DNA of 64,000 nt from positions 5,766,001 through 5,830,000 of the forward strand of contig NZ_CP139965.1 in NCBI RefSeq assembly GCF_034424375.1, given 5' to 3'. This stretch comes from Paraburkholderia kururiensis (GTDB taxonomy: Bacteria > Pseudomonadota > Gammaproteobacteria > Burkholderiales > Burkholderiaceae). Positions within the stretch are counted from its first letter, which is position 1. The number at the start of each line of letters is the position of its first letter. This document shows, piece after piece, positions 1 to 9,293 of the stretch. The notes under the pieces are model-generated. The model worked only from the letters and a program-made list of their open reading frames with translations. It was not told the DNA's origin and searched no databases. The translations under genes were made by a program, and so were the position numbers.

Positions 1-136
1 CTCCGTCCACGATAACGGCGTGGTCCTCGAAGCCGCTGCGAAACAGCAGTTCATAGCCGACCACCCGGCATTGCGCATCGACTATCGGCTGCCTTGCCAG
101 GAATGAATCGGCAGGTTTCTCGCACTCGAGGGACAC
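1..136 (-). CDS. EAL/HDOD-domain signalling protein, N-terminal fragment (truncated by window edge)
   Basis: The first 45 codons of a minus-strand gene that runs off the left edge. The translated segment contains FLARQPIVDAQCRVVGYELL, the hallmark opening of the YuxH/CdgJ-type family in which a degenerate EAL (cyclic-di-GMP phosphodiesterase-like) domain is followed by an HDOD domain. Such proteins act in cytoplasmic signalling, often without enzymatic activity, in motility or stress control. I chose the GTG at 136 because AAAGGAG lies 6 nt upstream; an in-frame ATG at 169 lacks a ribosome binding site. A possible promoter, TTAAAG-17 nt-GATACT, lies upstream on the minus strand. The HDOD half and the EAL catalytic residues lie outside the window, so activity cannot be judged. 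Confidence 0.8.
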   Translation of the reverse strand, partial: MSLECEKPADSFLARQPIVDAQCRVVGYELLFRSGFEDHAVIVDG

Positions 137-304
137 AAACGGCTCCTTTGCGCCTGTCGGCGTTCGCATGGCTTGACGGGGCGGCGTGTGGGACGACCCG
201 GCAGCCGCGCTATGACTAAGTATCGGCCGTGGTAATCGTTGCTTTAATTTTTTCCATTTTTTGACTCCGTGGTGGCATCGAGACGAGCACGGATGTTACC
301 CCAT

Positions 305-376
305 AAAAAAGGGCCGGCGTATAAGCCGGCCCACAAAACCTGGCTGACCGGGGTGTCAGTCAGGTGCATGCAACGG
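305..376 (-). ncRNA. Candidate small RNA with intrinsic terminator
   Basis: Read on the minus strand, this stretch has the layout of a roughly 72-nt small RNA. An extended -10 element (TGC followed by TATGCT) lies at plus positions 387-382. Then comes a hairpin with arms at 361-365/338-342 and 355-358/345-348. An 8-bp GC stem (GGGCCGGC/GCCGGCCC, 332-325 and 318-311) follows, ending in six U residues (310-305). The terminator has no protein gene to serve: the left gene starts at 136 and points left, and the right gene starts at 500 and points right. The -35 element is weak, and no family was recognised. It is a prediction from structure and context only. Confidence 0.45.
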
Positions 377-499
377 AACTCAGCATAGCATGAAAGTATT
401 TTGCAAAGTTTCAAATTTGCCGAATTTGTTGTTTTTATGTTTCGTTTATCGTTATTTCAGTATCATGGGGGCCACACGAATTCAAGGAGTGGCGCGCTC

Positions 500-1585
500 A
501 TGAACGAATCGATCCTGACCACGAGTGCGGCCGCGCGCCTGCTCGGCGTCTCTATCCGCACGGTGCAGACGTGGATAGAGCAAGGGATCGTGGCGTCATG
601 GAAGACGCCGGGCGGGCATCGGCGCGTGCGTCGGGAAGACGTGCTCGCGCTGCGCGAACGTCTGGTTGCGCGCGAATCGTCTACGTCCGTTCCCGTGCTC
701 GTGATCGGCAGCGAAGAGCTGGCGCGCAAGTGCCGCGCCGCGCTGGCGTCCTTGCCGGGCGTGAGCGTCACCACCGAGTCCGACGCGCTCTCCGGGCTGG
801 TGGCGGCCGGGCGTCTCACGCCCGCGCTGATCGTCGTGGAGCTGGGCCGCTCCGACTGGGAGCGCCTGGGTCTGGTGAGGCGCCTCGTCACCTCGCAATT
901 GCTCGCGCACAGTCGCATCGCGGTCGTTTCCGAGGCATCGGCCGACCAGGTACGCATCGATCTGGGCGCCGAGCGGCGTATCCAGGTGCTGGCACCGAAC
1001 TTCGACCCGGAAGTCCTGACGGAGGGGTTGGTCCTGCCGGCGCAGAACAAGTCCGCTGAAGCGCAGTCTCTTTATCCTGTCCCGTCCGACGAGATGGCGC
1101 GATTGCACGCCGTTGCCCGCACGTTGCTGGTGGATACCGCGGACGAGCCCGACTACGACGCCATAGCGAGAATGACCGCGGGCCTGTTCGACGTGCCCAT
1201 CTGCCTCGTGACGCTGCTCACGCCCGACCGGCAATGGTTCAAGGCGCGCTACGGGCTGACGGTGCCCGAAACGCCGCGGGCCTGGGCGTTCTGCAACTAC
1301 ACGATCCTGCAAAAGGACGTGTTCGTGGTCGAGGACGCGACGGCCGACAGCCGCTTCCAATCCAATCCGCTCGTCACGGCGGAACCCACCATCCGGTTTT
1401 ACGCCGGCGCGCCGCTTTACGATTACGAAGGCTTTGCGCTGGGCGCGCTTTGCGTGATCGACCGCAAGCCGCGGGTACCGGAGCCGTCCCGGGTGCAGAC
1501 GTTGCAGATTCTTGCGTCGCTCCTGTCGGACCGGATCAACCTGCGCACGCGCACGCGCCAGATCCGCTGGTCGGGCAGGGAATGA
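500..1585 (+). CDS. MerR/excisionase-type HTH regulator with pseudo-receiver and GAF domains
   Basis: A 361-residue probable transcription regulator. Residues 5-55 form a MerR/excisionase-like helix-turn-helix (AARLLGVSIRTVQTW, then GGHRR), which binds DNA. Residues 64-178 alternate hydrophobic strands and helices like a response-regulator receiver, but the expected acceptor Asp is replaced in VVELGRSDW. Residues 198-350 form a GAF domain, with FCNYTIL and APLYDYEGFALGALCVID typical of the free-standing GAF proteins that bind small ligands or chromophores. The start at 500 is preceded by AAGGAG at 484-489; a longer in-frame TTG at 401 has no such site. The gene stands alone between a candidate sRNA and a convergent orphan gene. 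Ligand and targets are unknown. Confidence 0.75.
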   Translation: MNESILTTSAAARLLGVSIRTVQTWIEQGIVASWKTPGGHRRVRREDVLALRERLVARESSTSVPVLVIGSEELARKCRAALASLPGVSVTTESDALSGLVAAGRLTPALIVVELGRSDWERLGLVRRLVTSQLLAHSRIAVVSEASADQVRIDLGAERRIQVLAPNFDPEVLTEGLVLPAQNKSAEAQSLYPVPSDEMARLHAVARTLLVDTADEPDYDAIARMTAGLFDVPICLVTLLTPDRQWFKARYGLTVPETPRAWAFCNYTILQKDVFVVEDATADSRFQSNPLVTAEPTIRFYAGAPLYDYEGFALGALCVIDRKPRVPEPSRVQTLQILASLLSDRINLRTRTRQIRWSGRE

Positions 1586-1694
1586 GGCCGCCGCGCGAGT
1601 CGGGCAGAAAGCGGCCGTGACGCACGTCGACAGGTTGCGATGCGCGGCACAGCGGTCGGGTTGGCTCGCCTGCTTCATGCTTTGCGCGAGTCCA

Positions 1695-2189
1695 TCAAGC
1701 TGAAAACTCAATGAACGCCGCCTGCAGCATCTGAATTTCCCGCTCGGCGTTGGCGAGCAATTGCGATAACGAGCGACCCGTCTTTCCGACGTTGCCGAGC
1801 AGTTCTTCCATCGTCTTACCAAGCGTTTTGGCGGCCAGCCCGCTCACCGTCTCTGTATCGGGCAGCTCCCGCAGGCACGCAATGGCGCGTTCGAGCACGC
1901 GCTGCATATCGGCCGCCACGCACCGCGCGGTTCCCAGATGGCACGGCGACGTCAGCGCGAACGTCGTTTCGATCAATTCGGCGACGTTCGTCATTTGCGG
2001 CTGCCTTCGTGCTGCGACGCGTGCCGATTCGCACACGGCCTTGCGCAGCGAGGCGATTTCGTCGTGCTTCGTTTCGATTGCGGCGATCATCGTGCGAAGC
2101 GAATCCGCAAGCGCGCGGAACCGGACAATCTGTGCCGACTTCCAGTCGGCGGTGCCGCCATACGGCGCGTGCAGCATGCTCGTCTTCAT
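1695..2189 (-). CDS. Hypothetical helical protein, weakly phasin-like
   Basis: A 164-residue protein I do not recognise. It is predominantly helical, with heptad-like spacing of Leu/Ile/Val across residues 20-60 and 85-160 and no membrane segment or signal peptide. The layout (short polar N-terminus, amphipathic helices, a C-terminal stretch ending QAAFIEF) resembles phasins or granule-associated proteins in general shape only. ATG 2189 is the first good start, though its ribosome binding site (ACGAGA) is poor; upstream codons in the same frame are Pro/Arg rich and look non-coding. It converges with the HTH/GAF gene, leaving 109 bp between the stops. Function unknown. Confidence 0.5.
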   Translation of the reverse strand: MKTSMLHAPYGGTADWKSAQIVRFRALADSLRTMIAAIETKHDEIASLRKAVCESARVAARRQPQMTNVAELIETTFALTSPCHLGTARCVAADMQRVLERAIACLRELPDTETVSGLAAKTLGKTMEELLGNVGKTGRSLSQLLANAEREIQMLQAAFIEFSA

Positions 2190-2674
2190 GTCTCGTTGGT
2201 CGCACGTCTGTGCGTTCCTTCTGATGGATGTCGTTCGCGGCGTCGTCTGCCGGAACGGCTTTCGCGTGCGGGTCGGCACATGCGGAGAAGGCGGCGGAAA
2301 AGCGCTCGCTCGAGCTTCGCCCAAGGCCTTACCTGATTTGTCGGTCCGCTTTTTCGTTGCTGAAGGTGTGACGTTTCGCGACGACGGCTTCGTGTTCGCC
2401 GATACGCAAAAGAGCGGAGCGGGGCGTTGGCCGAAGTGAGGGAGAAACGGCGCAGAGCTTCGAGGTGAGGGAGAGAGGCGTGGCGAGGCCGGCAATCGGG
2501 CCGGCGAAGGTGCGCGAGGGATGGCGCGGCGCGGGCCAGCGGATGACGTGTGCGCACCGTTCGTTGCGGTGCAGGAGTGTGGAGCGGCAGTGGCTCGCGA
2601 TGCCGCTGCGGCTTGCGTTGCCTGTTATGTTGCCCGCTAATGTCGCCCGCTATGTCGCCTGTTATCTTGCCGGC
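2190..2674. other. Gene-free interval
   Basis: A 485-bp stretch between two minus-strand genes. Open frames here have unconvincing composition and no ribosome binding sites. It should hold the promoter of the orphan helical protein, but I see no convincing -35/-10 pair. The only structure is the degenerate tandem repeat at 2621-2669. Confidence 0.5.
2621..2669. repeat. Degenerate 12-bp tandem repeat, 4 units
   Basis: Four adjacent units alternate as CCTGTTATGTTG, CCCGCTAATGTCG, CCCGCTATGTCG and CCTGTTATCTTG. The array ends 5 bp before the stop codon of the TPR glycosyltransferase gene on the opposite strand. The outer pair and the inner pair each resemble one another more closely, as if a 24-bp unit had been inverted in order. 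No function can be assigned. Confidence 0.6.
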
Positions 2675-4465
2675 TCAGGCCGCGTGGCCGCGCCCGTTGT
2701 TCGATGCCCGCTCCGCGAGCGCCGCGCGCACCGCTTCGATCACGCTTTGCCAGTCGCCCAGCGCGGGCTGCCGGAAGAGCCGTGCGCTCGCGTACCAGGG
2801 GCTGTCGCTGCGTTCGAGCAGCCAGCGCCAGCAGGTGTCGAAGCGATTCATGATCCACACCGGCTTGCCCATCGCACCGGCGAGGTGGGCCACGGCCGTG
2901 TCCACCGTAATCACGAGATCAAGGTTGTCCACGAGCGCAGCGGTATCCGCGAAGTCGGCGAGCTCGTTCGTGTAATCGACGATGCGCGCGGCGAACTCCG
3001 GCGCATCGGTCAACTGCTGCGCGGGCGGCCCTTTCTGCAGGCTGTAGAACTGCACGCCGGGTACGTCGAGGAGCGGCCTCAACTGCTCGAGCGCGATGGA
3101 GCGGCGGGCGTCGGTTTTTCTCAACTCCGCGACGTGCGCGCGGTGGCCGCCCGCCCACACGAGGCCCACTTTCAGCGGGCTCGTGTGATCCGCGCTGTGG
3201 TTTGCATGGGGCGCTGCGTTGCGGTCTGCATTGCGGCTTGCGAGGCGTTCGGCCCACTGTTGCGCGGCCTGCCTGTCCGCATGCAGGTAAGGTCCGACGG
3301 CCGGGATGCTCGCGAGGTGGGTGCCGAACGCGAGCGGCAGGCTGAGCAGCGGCGCATGGCAATCGAAGGGCGGCAATGCCCGATCTTCGGGCCGGCCTTC
3401 GTCCACCCATTGCGCGACGCCTTCGAGTCCGGCCAGCAGCCGCTTAAGCTCCGCCGGCACCTCGAAGATCACCTTCGCGCCGGCCGCTGCGGCCAGCGAC
3501 GCGTAGCGGCAGAACTGCAACGTATCGCCGAGTCCCTGTTCGGCGTGCAACAGAATCGTCTTGCCTTCCAGCGGGAACTGGCCGAGCCAGAGCGGCGCAT
3601 CGAAGCGGCGCTGCGACGCCTGGATTCGATGGCGTTGCCAGCGCCATTCGTATTCGCGCCAGCCTTCGTCGAAGCGGCCCATTTGCAGCAGGCACAGTGC
3701 GCGGTTCCAGTGCGCCTCGGCGAAATTCGGGTTGATTGCGAGCGCGCGTTCGTACGACTGAAGCGCCTCGTCGTGGCGGTTCAGGTCGACGAGCGTGAGG
3801 CCCAGGTTGTTCCAGGCGTCCGCGAAGGCGGGCGACAGTTCGAGCGCGCGCAGATAGCTGGACTGCGCGTCGTCGGGCCGGTTCAGATCGCTCAATGCGT
3901 TGGCGCGGTTGCTCCAGGCGTCGGCATAAGCAGGCTGCAACGCGATGGCCTGGTCGCAGCTCGCGAGTGCGTCCGCGGGGCGGGCCAGATCGCGCAGCAC
4001 GCAGGCGCGATTGTTCCAGGCCTGCGCGAAGCCGGGCTGCAACGCGAGCGCTCGCTCGAAGCTGGCGAGTGCGTCGGCGGGGCGATCGAGTCCGGCAAGC
4101 GCGTTGCCGCGGTTGTTCAGCGCATCGACGAAATCGGGCTGCAAGGCGAGCGCGCGATTCGCACTCGCGAGCCCCTCGCTAAAGCGGCGTTGGGCGTTGT
4201 ACGCATAGGCGAGATTCGAATGAAGCGGCGCCTGCATGCCGTTGATCGACACCGCCTTCTTCAGCAGCGCGATGCCTTCGTCGAGGCGGCCCGATTGCAG
4301 CAGCAGCGCGCCCAGCAGTTGCATGGCGTCGAAGTGCTTCGGGCGTTGCGCGAGGATGTCGCGATACAGCGCTTCGGCTTCCGCGTAGGCGCCGTTCTGT
4401 TGCAGGGCCACGGCTTCGTGCAGCAGGGCATCGATCTGGCGGGGCGGACGGGCGGTCTTGCTCAT
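2675..4465 (-). CDS. TPR-repeat protein with C-terminal GT9-like glycosyltransferase domain
   Basis: A 596-residue two-part protein. Residues 15-290 hold about eight tetratricopeptide repeats (for example ALALQPGFAQAWNNRACVL), which form a protein-binding superhelix. Residues 310-590 resemble the heptosyltransferase/GT9-like domain found at the end of bacterial TPR proteins: a nucleotide-fold segment with GKTILLHAEQGLGDTLQF, then KVGLVWAGG, and DLVITVDTAVAHLAGAMGKP near the end. Such proteins may glycosylate proteins or surface polysaccharides in the cytoplasm, but the substrate is not known. It lacks a signal peptide and membrane segments. ATG 4465 has no Shine-Dalgarno sequence. No flagellin or LPS genes adjoin it, so context gives no substrate. 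Confidence 0.8.
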   Translation of the reverse strand: MSKTARPPRQIDALLHEAVALQQNGAYAEAEALYRDILAQRPKHFDAMQLLGALLLQSGRLDEGIALLKKAVSINGMQAPLHSNLAYAYNAQRRFSEGLASANRALALQPDFVDALNNRGNALAGLDRPADALASFERALALQPGFAQAWNNRACVLRDLARPADALASCDQAIALQPAYADAWSNRANALSDLNRPDDAQSSYLRALELSPAFADAWNNLGLTLVDLNRHDEALQSYERALAINPNFAEAHWNRALCLLQMGRFDEGWREYEWRWQRHRIQASQRRFDAPLWLGQFPLEGKTILLHAEQGLGDTLQFCRYASLAAAAGAKVIFEVPAELKRLLAGLEGVAQWVDEGRPEDRALPPFDCHAPLLSLPLAFGTHLASIPAVGPYLHADRQAAQQWAERLASRNADRNAAPHANHSADHTSPLKVGLVWAGGHRAHVAELRKTDARRSIALEQLRPLLDVPGVQFYSLQKGPPAQQLTDAPEFAARIVDYTNELADFADTAALVDNLDLVITVDTAVAHLAGAMGKPVWIMNRFDTCWRWLLERSDSPWYASARLFRQPALGDWQSVIEAVRAALAERASNNGRGHAA

Positions 4466-4597
4466 GGACGAAAGCGGACAGTGACGGAAGGCCGTGAGGC
4501 GAGCGGTGCGGGTGCTTCGGCAAGCGTAGCACCCACGGCATCAGGCGGCCGAAGGGGGCAGAGCGCCTCGTGCGGCGCGCGATGCCGGTTGCCATAA

Positions 4598-4627
4598 CGA
4601 CTGCAACATCGACGACTGCAACATCGG
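4598..4627. repeat. 15-bp tandem duplication
   Basis: CGACTGCAACATCG plus one base is repeated twice head-to-tail in the spacer between the divergent TPR glycosyltransferase and SDR genes. The second copy differs at its last base. It could be a chance duplication or paired regulator sites; nothing else supports either reading. Confidence 0.45.
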
Positions 4628-4721
4628 CTGCGATTATCGCCGAAATGGTGGGGGCCGCGGCCGGCAGCTTTCGTCGCTGCGTGGCAGAATCGCGCCCATT
4701 CCCCTTCTTCCCCGAATCGAC

Positions 4722-5519
4722 ATGACGAACACCTCTTCACACGCTTCGGCGCCGCGACACGTGCGCGCGATCGTGACCGGCCACACGCGCGGGCTCGGCT
4801 CGGCACTCGCGGCGCAGCTGCTGCAGCGGAATATCGACGTGCTGGGCGTGTCGCGCAGCCGTCATCCGATTCCTGGGGCGCTCGCGGGCGAGCCGGCCGG
4901 TGGTCGCTTCGTCGAAACGGAACTCGATCTCGCGGACACGGCGCGCCTCGAGGCGTGGCTTCGCGGCGACGCGCTCGCGCGCTTCGTCGAAGGCGCGGAC
5001 CTCGTGCTGCTCTTCAACAACGCGGGCGTTGTGGAACCGATCGGACCGCTCGATACGCAGGACGTGGCGTCGGTGGCACGCGCGGTGAGCCTCAACGTCG
5101 CGGCGCCGCTGATGCTTGCGAGCGCGCTTGCTTCGATCGCCTGCGTTGCGGGCGGCACGATGGCCTGCCGCATCGTGCACGTGTCGAGCGGTGCCGCGCG
5201 CAACGCCTACGCGGGCTGGAGCGTGTACTGCGCGACCAAGGCAGCGCTCGACCACCACGCGCGCGCCGTCGCGATGGACGCCAACGCCGCGCTGCGCATC
5301 TGCAGCCTTGCGCCGGGTGTAGTGGACACCGGCATGCAGGCCGCCATTCGCGCGAGCAGCGCCGAGCGCTTTCCGATGATCGAGCGCTTCGAGCAACTGA
5401 AGGCGAGCGGCGCGCTGGCCACACCGGACGCGGCGGCCTCGAAGCTGATCGACTACGCGTTGAGCGACGCGTTCGGGTCGGCGCCCACGGCCGACGTACG
5501 GGATTTGCCGGCGGCTTAG
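4722..5519 (+). CDS. SDR-family NAD(P)-dependent oxidoreductase
   Basis: A 265-residue classical short-chain dehydrogenase/reductase. The cofactor loop is TGHTRGLG (residues 19-26, pattern TGxxxGxG). NNAG follows at about residue 90, and the catalytic Ser sits in VHVSSGAARNAYAGW with YCATK (Tyr and Lys) about 14 residues later. Closest in style to sepiapterin reductase/benzil reductase-like enzymes (LFNNAGVVEPIGPL), which reduce carbonyl groups with NADPH; the true substrate is unknown. Cytoplasmic, no signal peptide. The start lacks a Shine-Dalgarno sequence; CAGAAT at 4685-4690 may be the -10, giving a leader of about 25 nt. It is transcribed alone, divergent from the TPR glycosyltransferase. 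Confidence 0.88.
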   Translation: MTNTSSHASAPRHVRAIVTGHTRGLGSALAAQLLQRNIDVLGVSRSRHPIPGALAGEPAGGRFVETELDLADTARLEAWLRGDALARFVEGADLVLLFNNAGVVEPIGPLDTQDVASVARAVSLNVAAPLMLASALASIACVAGGTMACRIVHVSSGAARNAYAGWSVYCATKAALDHHARAVAMDANAALRICSLAPGVVDTGMQAAIRASSAERFPMIERFEQLKASGALATPDAAASKLIDYALSDAFGSAPTADVRDLPAA

Positions 5520-5676
5520 TTCGCTTCGATCGGGTTCGCGTCGGGTCTTCGGGCCACCTCGGTTTACTTCGCCTCGCTCGCAGGTCGCTTGCAGGTCGCA
5601 TTGATACGTGCACGCGGCACGACCGCGCAAGGCACGAACCCGCAGCCGAATAACCGCACTTGCCGTAGTGCCTGCC

Positions 5677-5706
5677 TTGTCTCGTTTCGATCGCCGCTGC
5701 TACACT
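5677..5706 (+). promoter_or_regulatory. Predicted sigma-70 promoter of the 20-codon ORF
   Basis: TTGTCT (5677-5682) and TACACT (5701-5706) are separated by 18 bp. Transcription would start near 5713, 42 nt before the small ORF at 5755. Both hexamers differ from consensus at two positions. Confidence 0.5.
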
Positions 5707-5754
5707 TCGTACTCTTCGCGCAGTTCCCCCCACTTCATGAAAAGGAGGCGTCAG

Positions 5755-5817
5755 ATGATGGACACAACGCTCGCAGCCGTCCTTTTCATGGTCACGGCAG
5801 TCCGGCCACGACGATAG
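5755..5817 (+). CDS. Possible 20-residue membrane peptide or leader peptide
   Basis: A 20-codon ORF encoding a short hydrophobic peptide (TLAAVLFMVTAV flanked by MMD and RPRR), which would fit a single short membrane helix with a positive tail. It has the strongest ribosome binding site in the area: AAAGGAGG at 5741-5747, 7 nt before ATG 5755. A plausible promoter lies at 5677-5706. An in-frame ATG at 5737 overlaps that site and is less likely. The ORF lies 213 bp before the ABC exporter start, so it could be a free-standing small protein or a translated leader. No homologue is recognised. Confidence 0.45.
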   Translation: MMDTTLAAVLFMVTAVRPRR

Positions 5818-6030
5818 GTCGCGGCGCTCGCCCGGCCTCCGCCTGAAGTCTCGAAACACTAGGCAAACGGCCGCGCACTTTCCGAAGATTTTCCGAAATT
5901 CAGCAGGGCTCACGCGTGGGCCGATGTGGGCCGACTGCGCCTGCATGGCGCTTGCCTCGCGTTCGCCGTGCCTTTTGATCTTCCGTTGACTCGATTGGAC
6001 CGGGGCGCCCGTGCGCCTCGGCATACCCAT

Positions 6031-7887
<1,857 letters not shown>

Positions 7888-8025
7888 GCGGGGGGCGGGG
7901 GCGTCGGGGCGCCGACATGGGCCACACGCCGCCATGCCGTTGCGCAGGGTCACGGCGGTAGGGTCTAATACACCTCCGCCGTCCTGCGGGACGGGCGCTT
8001 CAACCCCCAACCAGCGAGGCTCGGA

Positions 8026-8646
8026 ATGCAACTGATCGGCATGATGGATTCTCCCTACGTGCGCCGCGTCGCCGTATCGCTCGCCGTGCTCGGCCTGCCG
8101 TTCGAGCATCGCAGCGTCTCGGTGTTCAGGCACTTCGACGAGTTCGCTCGCATCAATCCTGTCGTCAAGGCGCCGACGCTCGTGGAGGACGACGGCACGC
8201 TGCTGATCGACTCGAACCTGATCCTCGACCACCTCGATCACAAGGTGCCGCCCGCGCGCCGGCTCCTGCCCGAGGACCCGCAGGCGCGGTTTGCCGCGCT
8301 GCGCGTGATCGGCTTCGCGCTCGCCGCGATGGAGAAGACGATACAGATCGTCTACGAGCGCAACCTGCGTCCGGCCGAGCGCCAGCACGAGCCTTGGGTG
8401 GAGCGTGTGCAGAAACAGTTGCACGCCGCGTACGACGTGCTCGAACCACTTGTGGCGGCGTGCGCCAGGGACGCGTGGCTCGGCGGCGACCGGCTGATGC
8501 AGTCCGACATCACGGTGGCCGTGGCGTGGCGGTTCACGCAGTTCATCCTGCCGGGCGCCGTGGACGCCGGGCGCTATCCGGCGCTGGCGGCGTTCTCGGC
8601 GCGAGCGGAAGCGTTGCCGGAGTTCGTGGGTGCACCGCTGGAGTAG
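8026..8646 (+). CDS. Glutathione S-transferase family protein
   Basis: A 206-residue cytoplasmic protein with the two-domain GST layout. Residues 1-78 form the thioredoxin-like N-terminal domain: MQLIGMMDSPYVRRV carries the Ser-Pro active-site region, and the cis-Pro glutathione site lies at VKAPTLVEDD with the DSNLILDHL contact about 10 residues later. Residues 88-200 are the all-helical C-terminal domain. Members conjugate glutathione to electrophiles or reduce disulfides in detoxification; the substrate cannot be told from sequence. The start follows CGAGG and is 138 bp after the ABC exporter. Likely separately transcribed; no operon partner is evident. Confidence 0.88.
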   Translation: MQLIGMMDSPYVRRVAVSLAVLGLPFEHRSVSVFRHFDEFARINPVVKAPTLVEDDGTLLIDSNLILDHLDHKVPPARRLLPEDPQARFAALRVIGFALAAMEKTIQIVYERNLRPAERQHEPWVERVQKQLHAAYDVLEPLVAACARDAWLGGDRLMQSDITVAVAWRFTQFILPGAVDAGRYPALAAFSARAEALPEFVGAPLE

Positions 8647-8822
8647 GCGGCACCGGGCGTTTCCGTCCCGGCAGTCCGCCCGCCTGCCCGATTGTTTGCT
8701 TTTCGCGACAACTGACTTCGCGGCAGGCCCGTTTATCCGCGGCCTGCGCGTCCCTACAATGCTTCCATCGAAAAGCGGTATGTGCCCGGAGCGGGCGCCA
8801 CGCAGTGCATCGGGAGCAGATC

Positions 8823-9011
8823 ATGCGGGACTTCATCGAAAGACAGCTTTACCAGCCGGCCGTCGTGCTGCCGATGGTGAGCCTCATGCAGATGATGGTC
8901 TCGACCGATTTCAGCCTGAGCCAGGTCGGCTTCATGGTCGCGACCCAAGGTGCACGCGCCGCGCTGCAGCGCTCGCGCGAACTCTTTTGCGCGGAGCACT
9001 GCCACGCCTGA
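8823..9011 (+). CDS. Small 62-residue hypothetical protein
   Basis: A short gene with complete expression signals: TACAAT at 8755-8760 as a possible -10, GGGAG at 8812-8816 before ATG 8823, and a strong intrinsic terminator at 9067-9093. The product is Met-rich in the middle (PMVSLMQMMVSTDF) and otherwise amphipathic; it has no signal peptide, metal motif or DNA-binding motif. It reads as a cytoplasmic helical protein. I do not recognise a named family. The monocistronic layout suggests it is a genuine gene rather than a chance ORF. Confidence 0.65.
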   Translation: MRDFIERQLYQPAVVLPMVSLMQMMVSTDFSLSQVGFMVATQGARAALQRSRELFCAEHCHA

Positions 9012-9066
9012 ACGAATCATCTTCCCCGGTGGAGCGGCTGCCCATGTCGTTACACCGATACCCTGT

Positions 9067-9093
9067 GAGCCGCCGCGAGGCGGCTCTTTTTTT
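9067..9093 (+). terminator. Intrinsic terminator after the 62-residue protein gene
   Basis: A perfect 8-bp stem GAGCCGCC/GGCGGCTC (9067-9074 and 9079-9086) with GCGA loop, followed by seven T. It lies 56 bp after the stop at 9011. Confidence 0.9.
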
Positions 9094-9206
9094 GCTCCTC
9101 CGTATGGGTTTCGCGCGTCGCGTTGACCGCGGGCTCACCCTGTACACCGGCCGCGTGGGTTTTGGCAGCGAGGCGTAACATGGTCGGCGCGCGAGCGCCG
9201 GGCCTG

Positions 9207-9248
9207 CGTGCCCCGGGCTTCGTGCCCCGGGCAGCGTGCCCCGGGCAG
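9207..9248. repeat. Three 14-bp tandem repeats
   Basis: Three head-to-tail units of CGTGCCCCGGGC followed by TT, AG and AG. The core contains the palindrome CCCGGG. The array lies 45 bp before the start of the FAD oxidoreductase gene, where a promoter or leader would be expected. Confidence 0.75.
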
Positions 9249-9293
9249 CGCTGCGCATTCCGGGCAGGCGTGAACATGGCGGATGGAGCGAAC

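Noticed and set aside
401..499. N-terminal extension of the HTH/GAF gene from TTG 401
   Set aside because: The AAGGAG at 484 and the conserved HTH start favour ATG 500.
2465..4597. 710-codon plus-strand frame opposite the TPR glycosyltransferase
   Set aside because: The minus strand has clear TPR and GT9-like motifs; the plus frame is its mirror.
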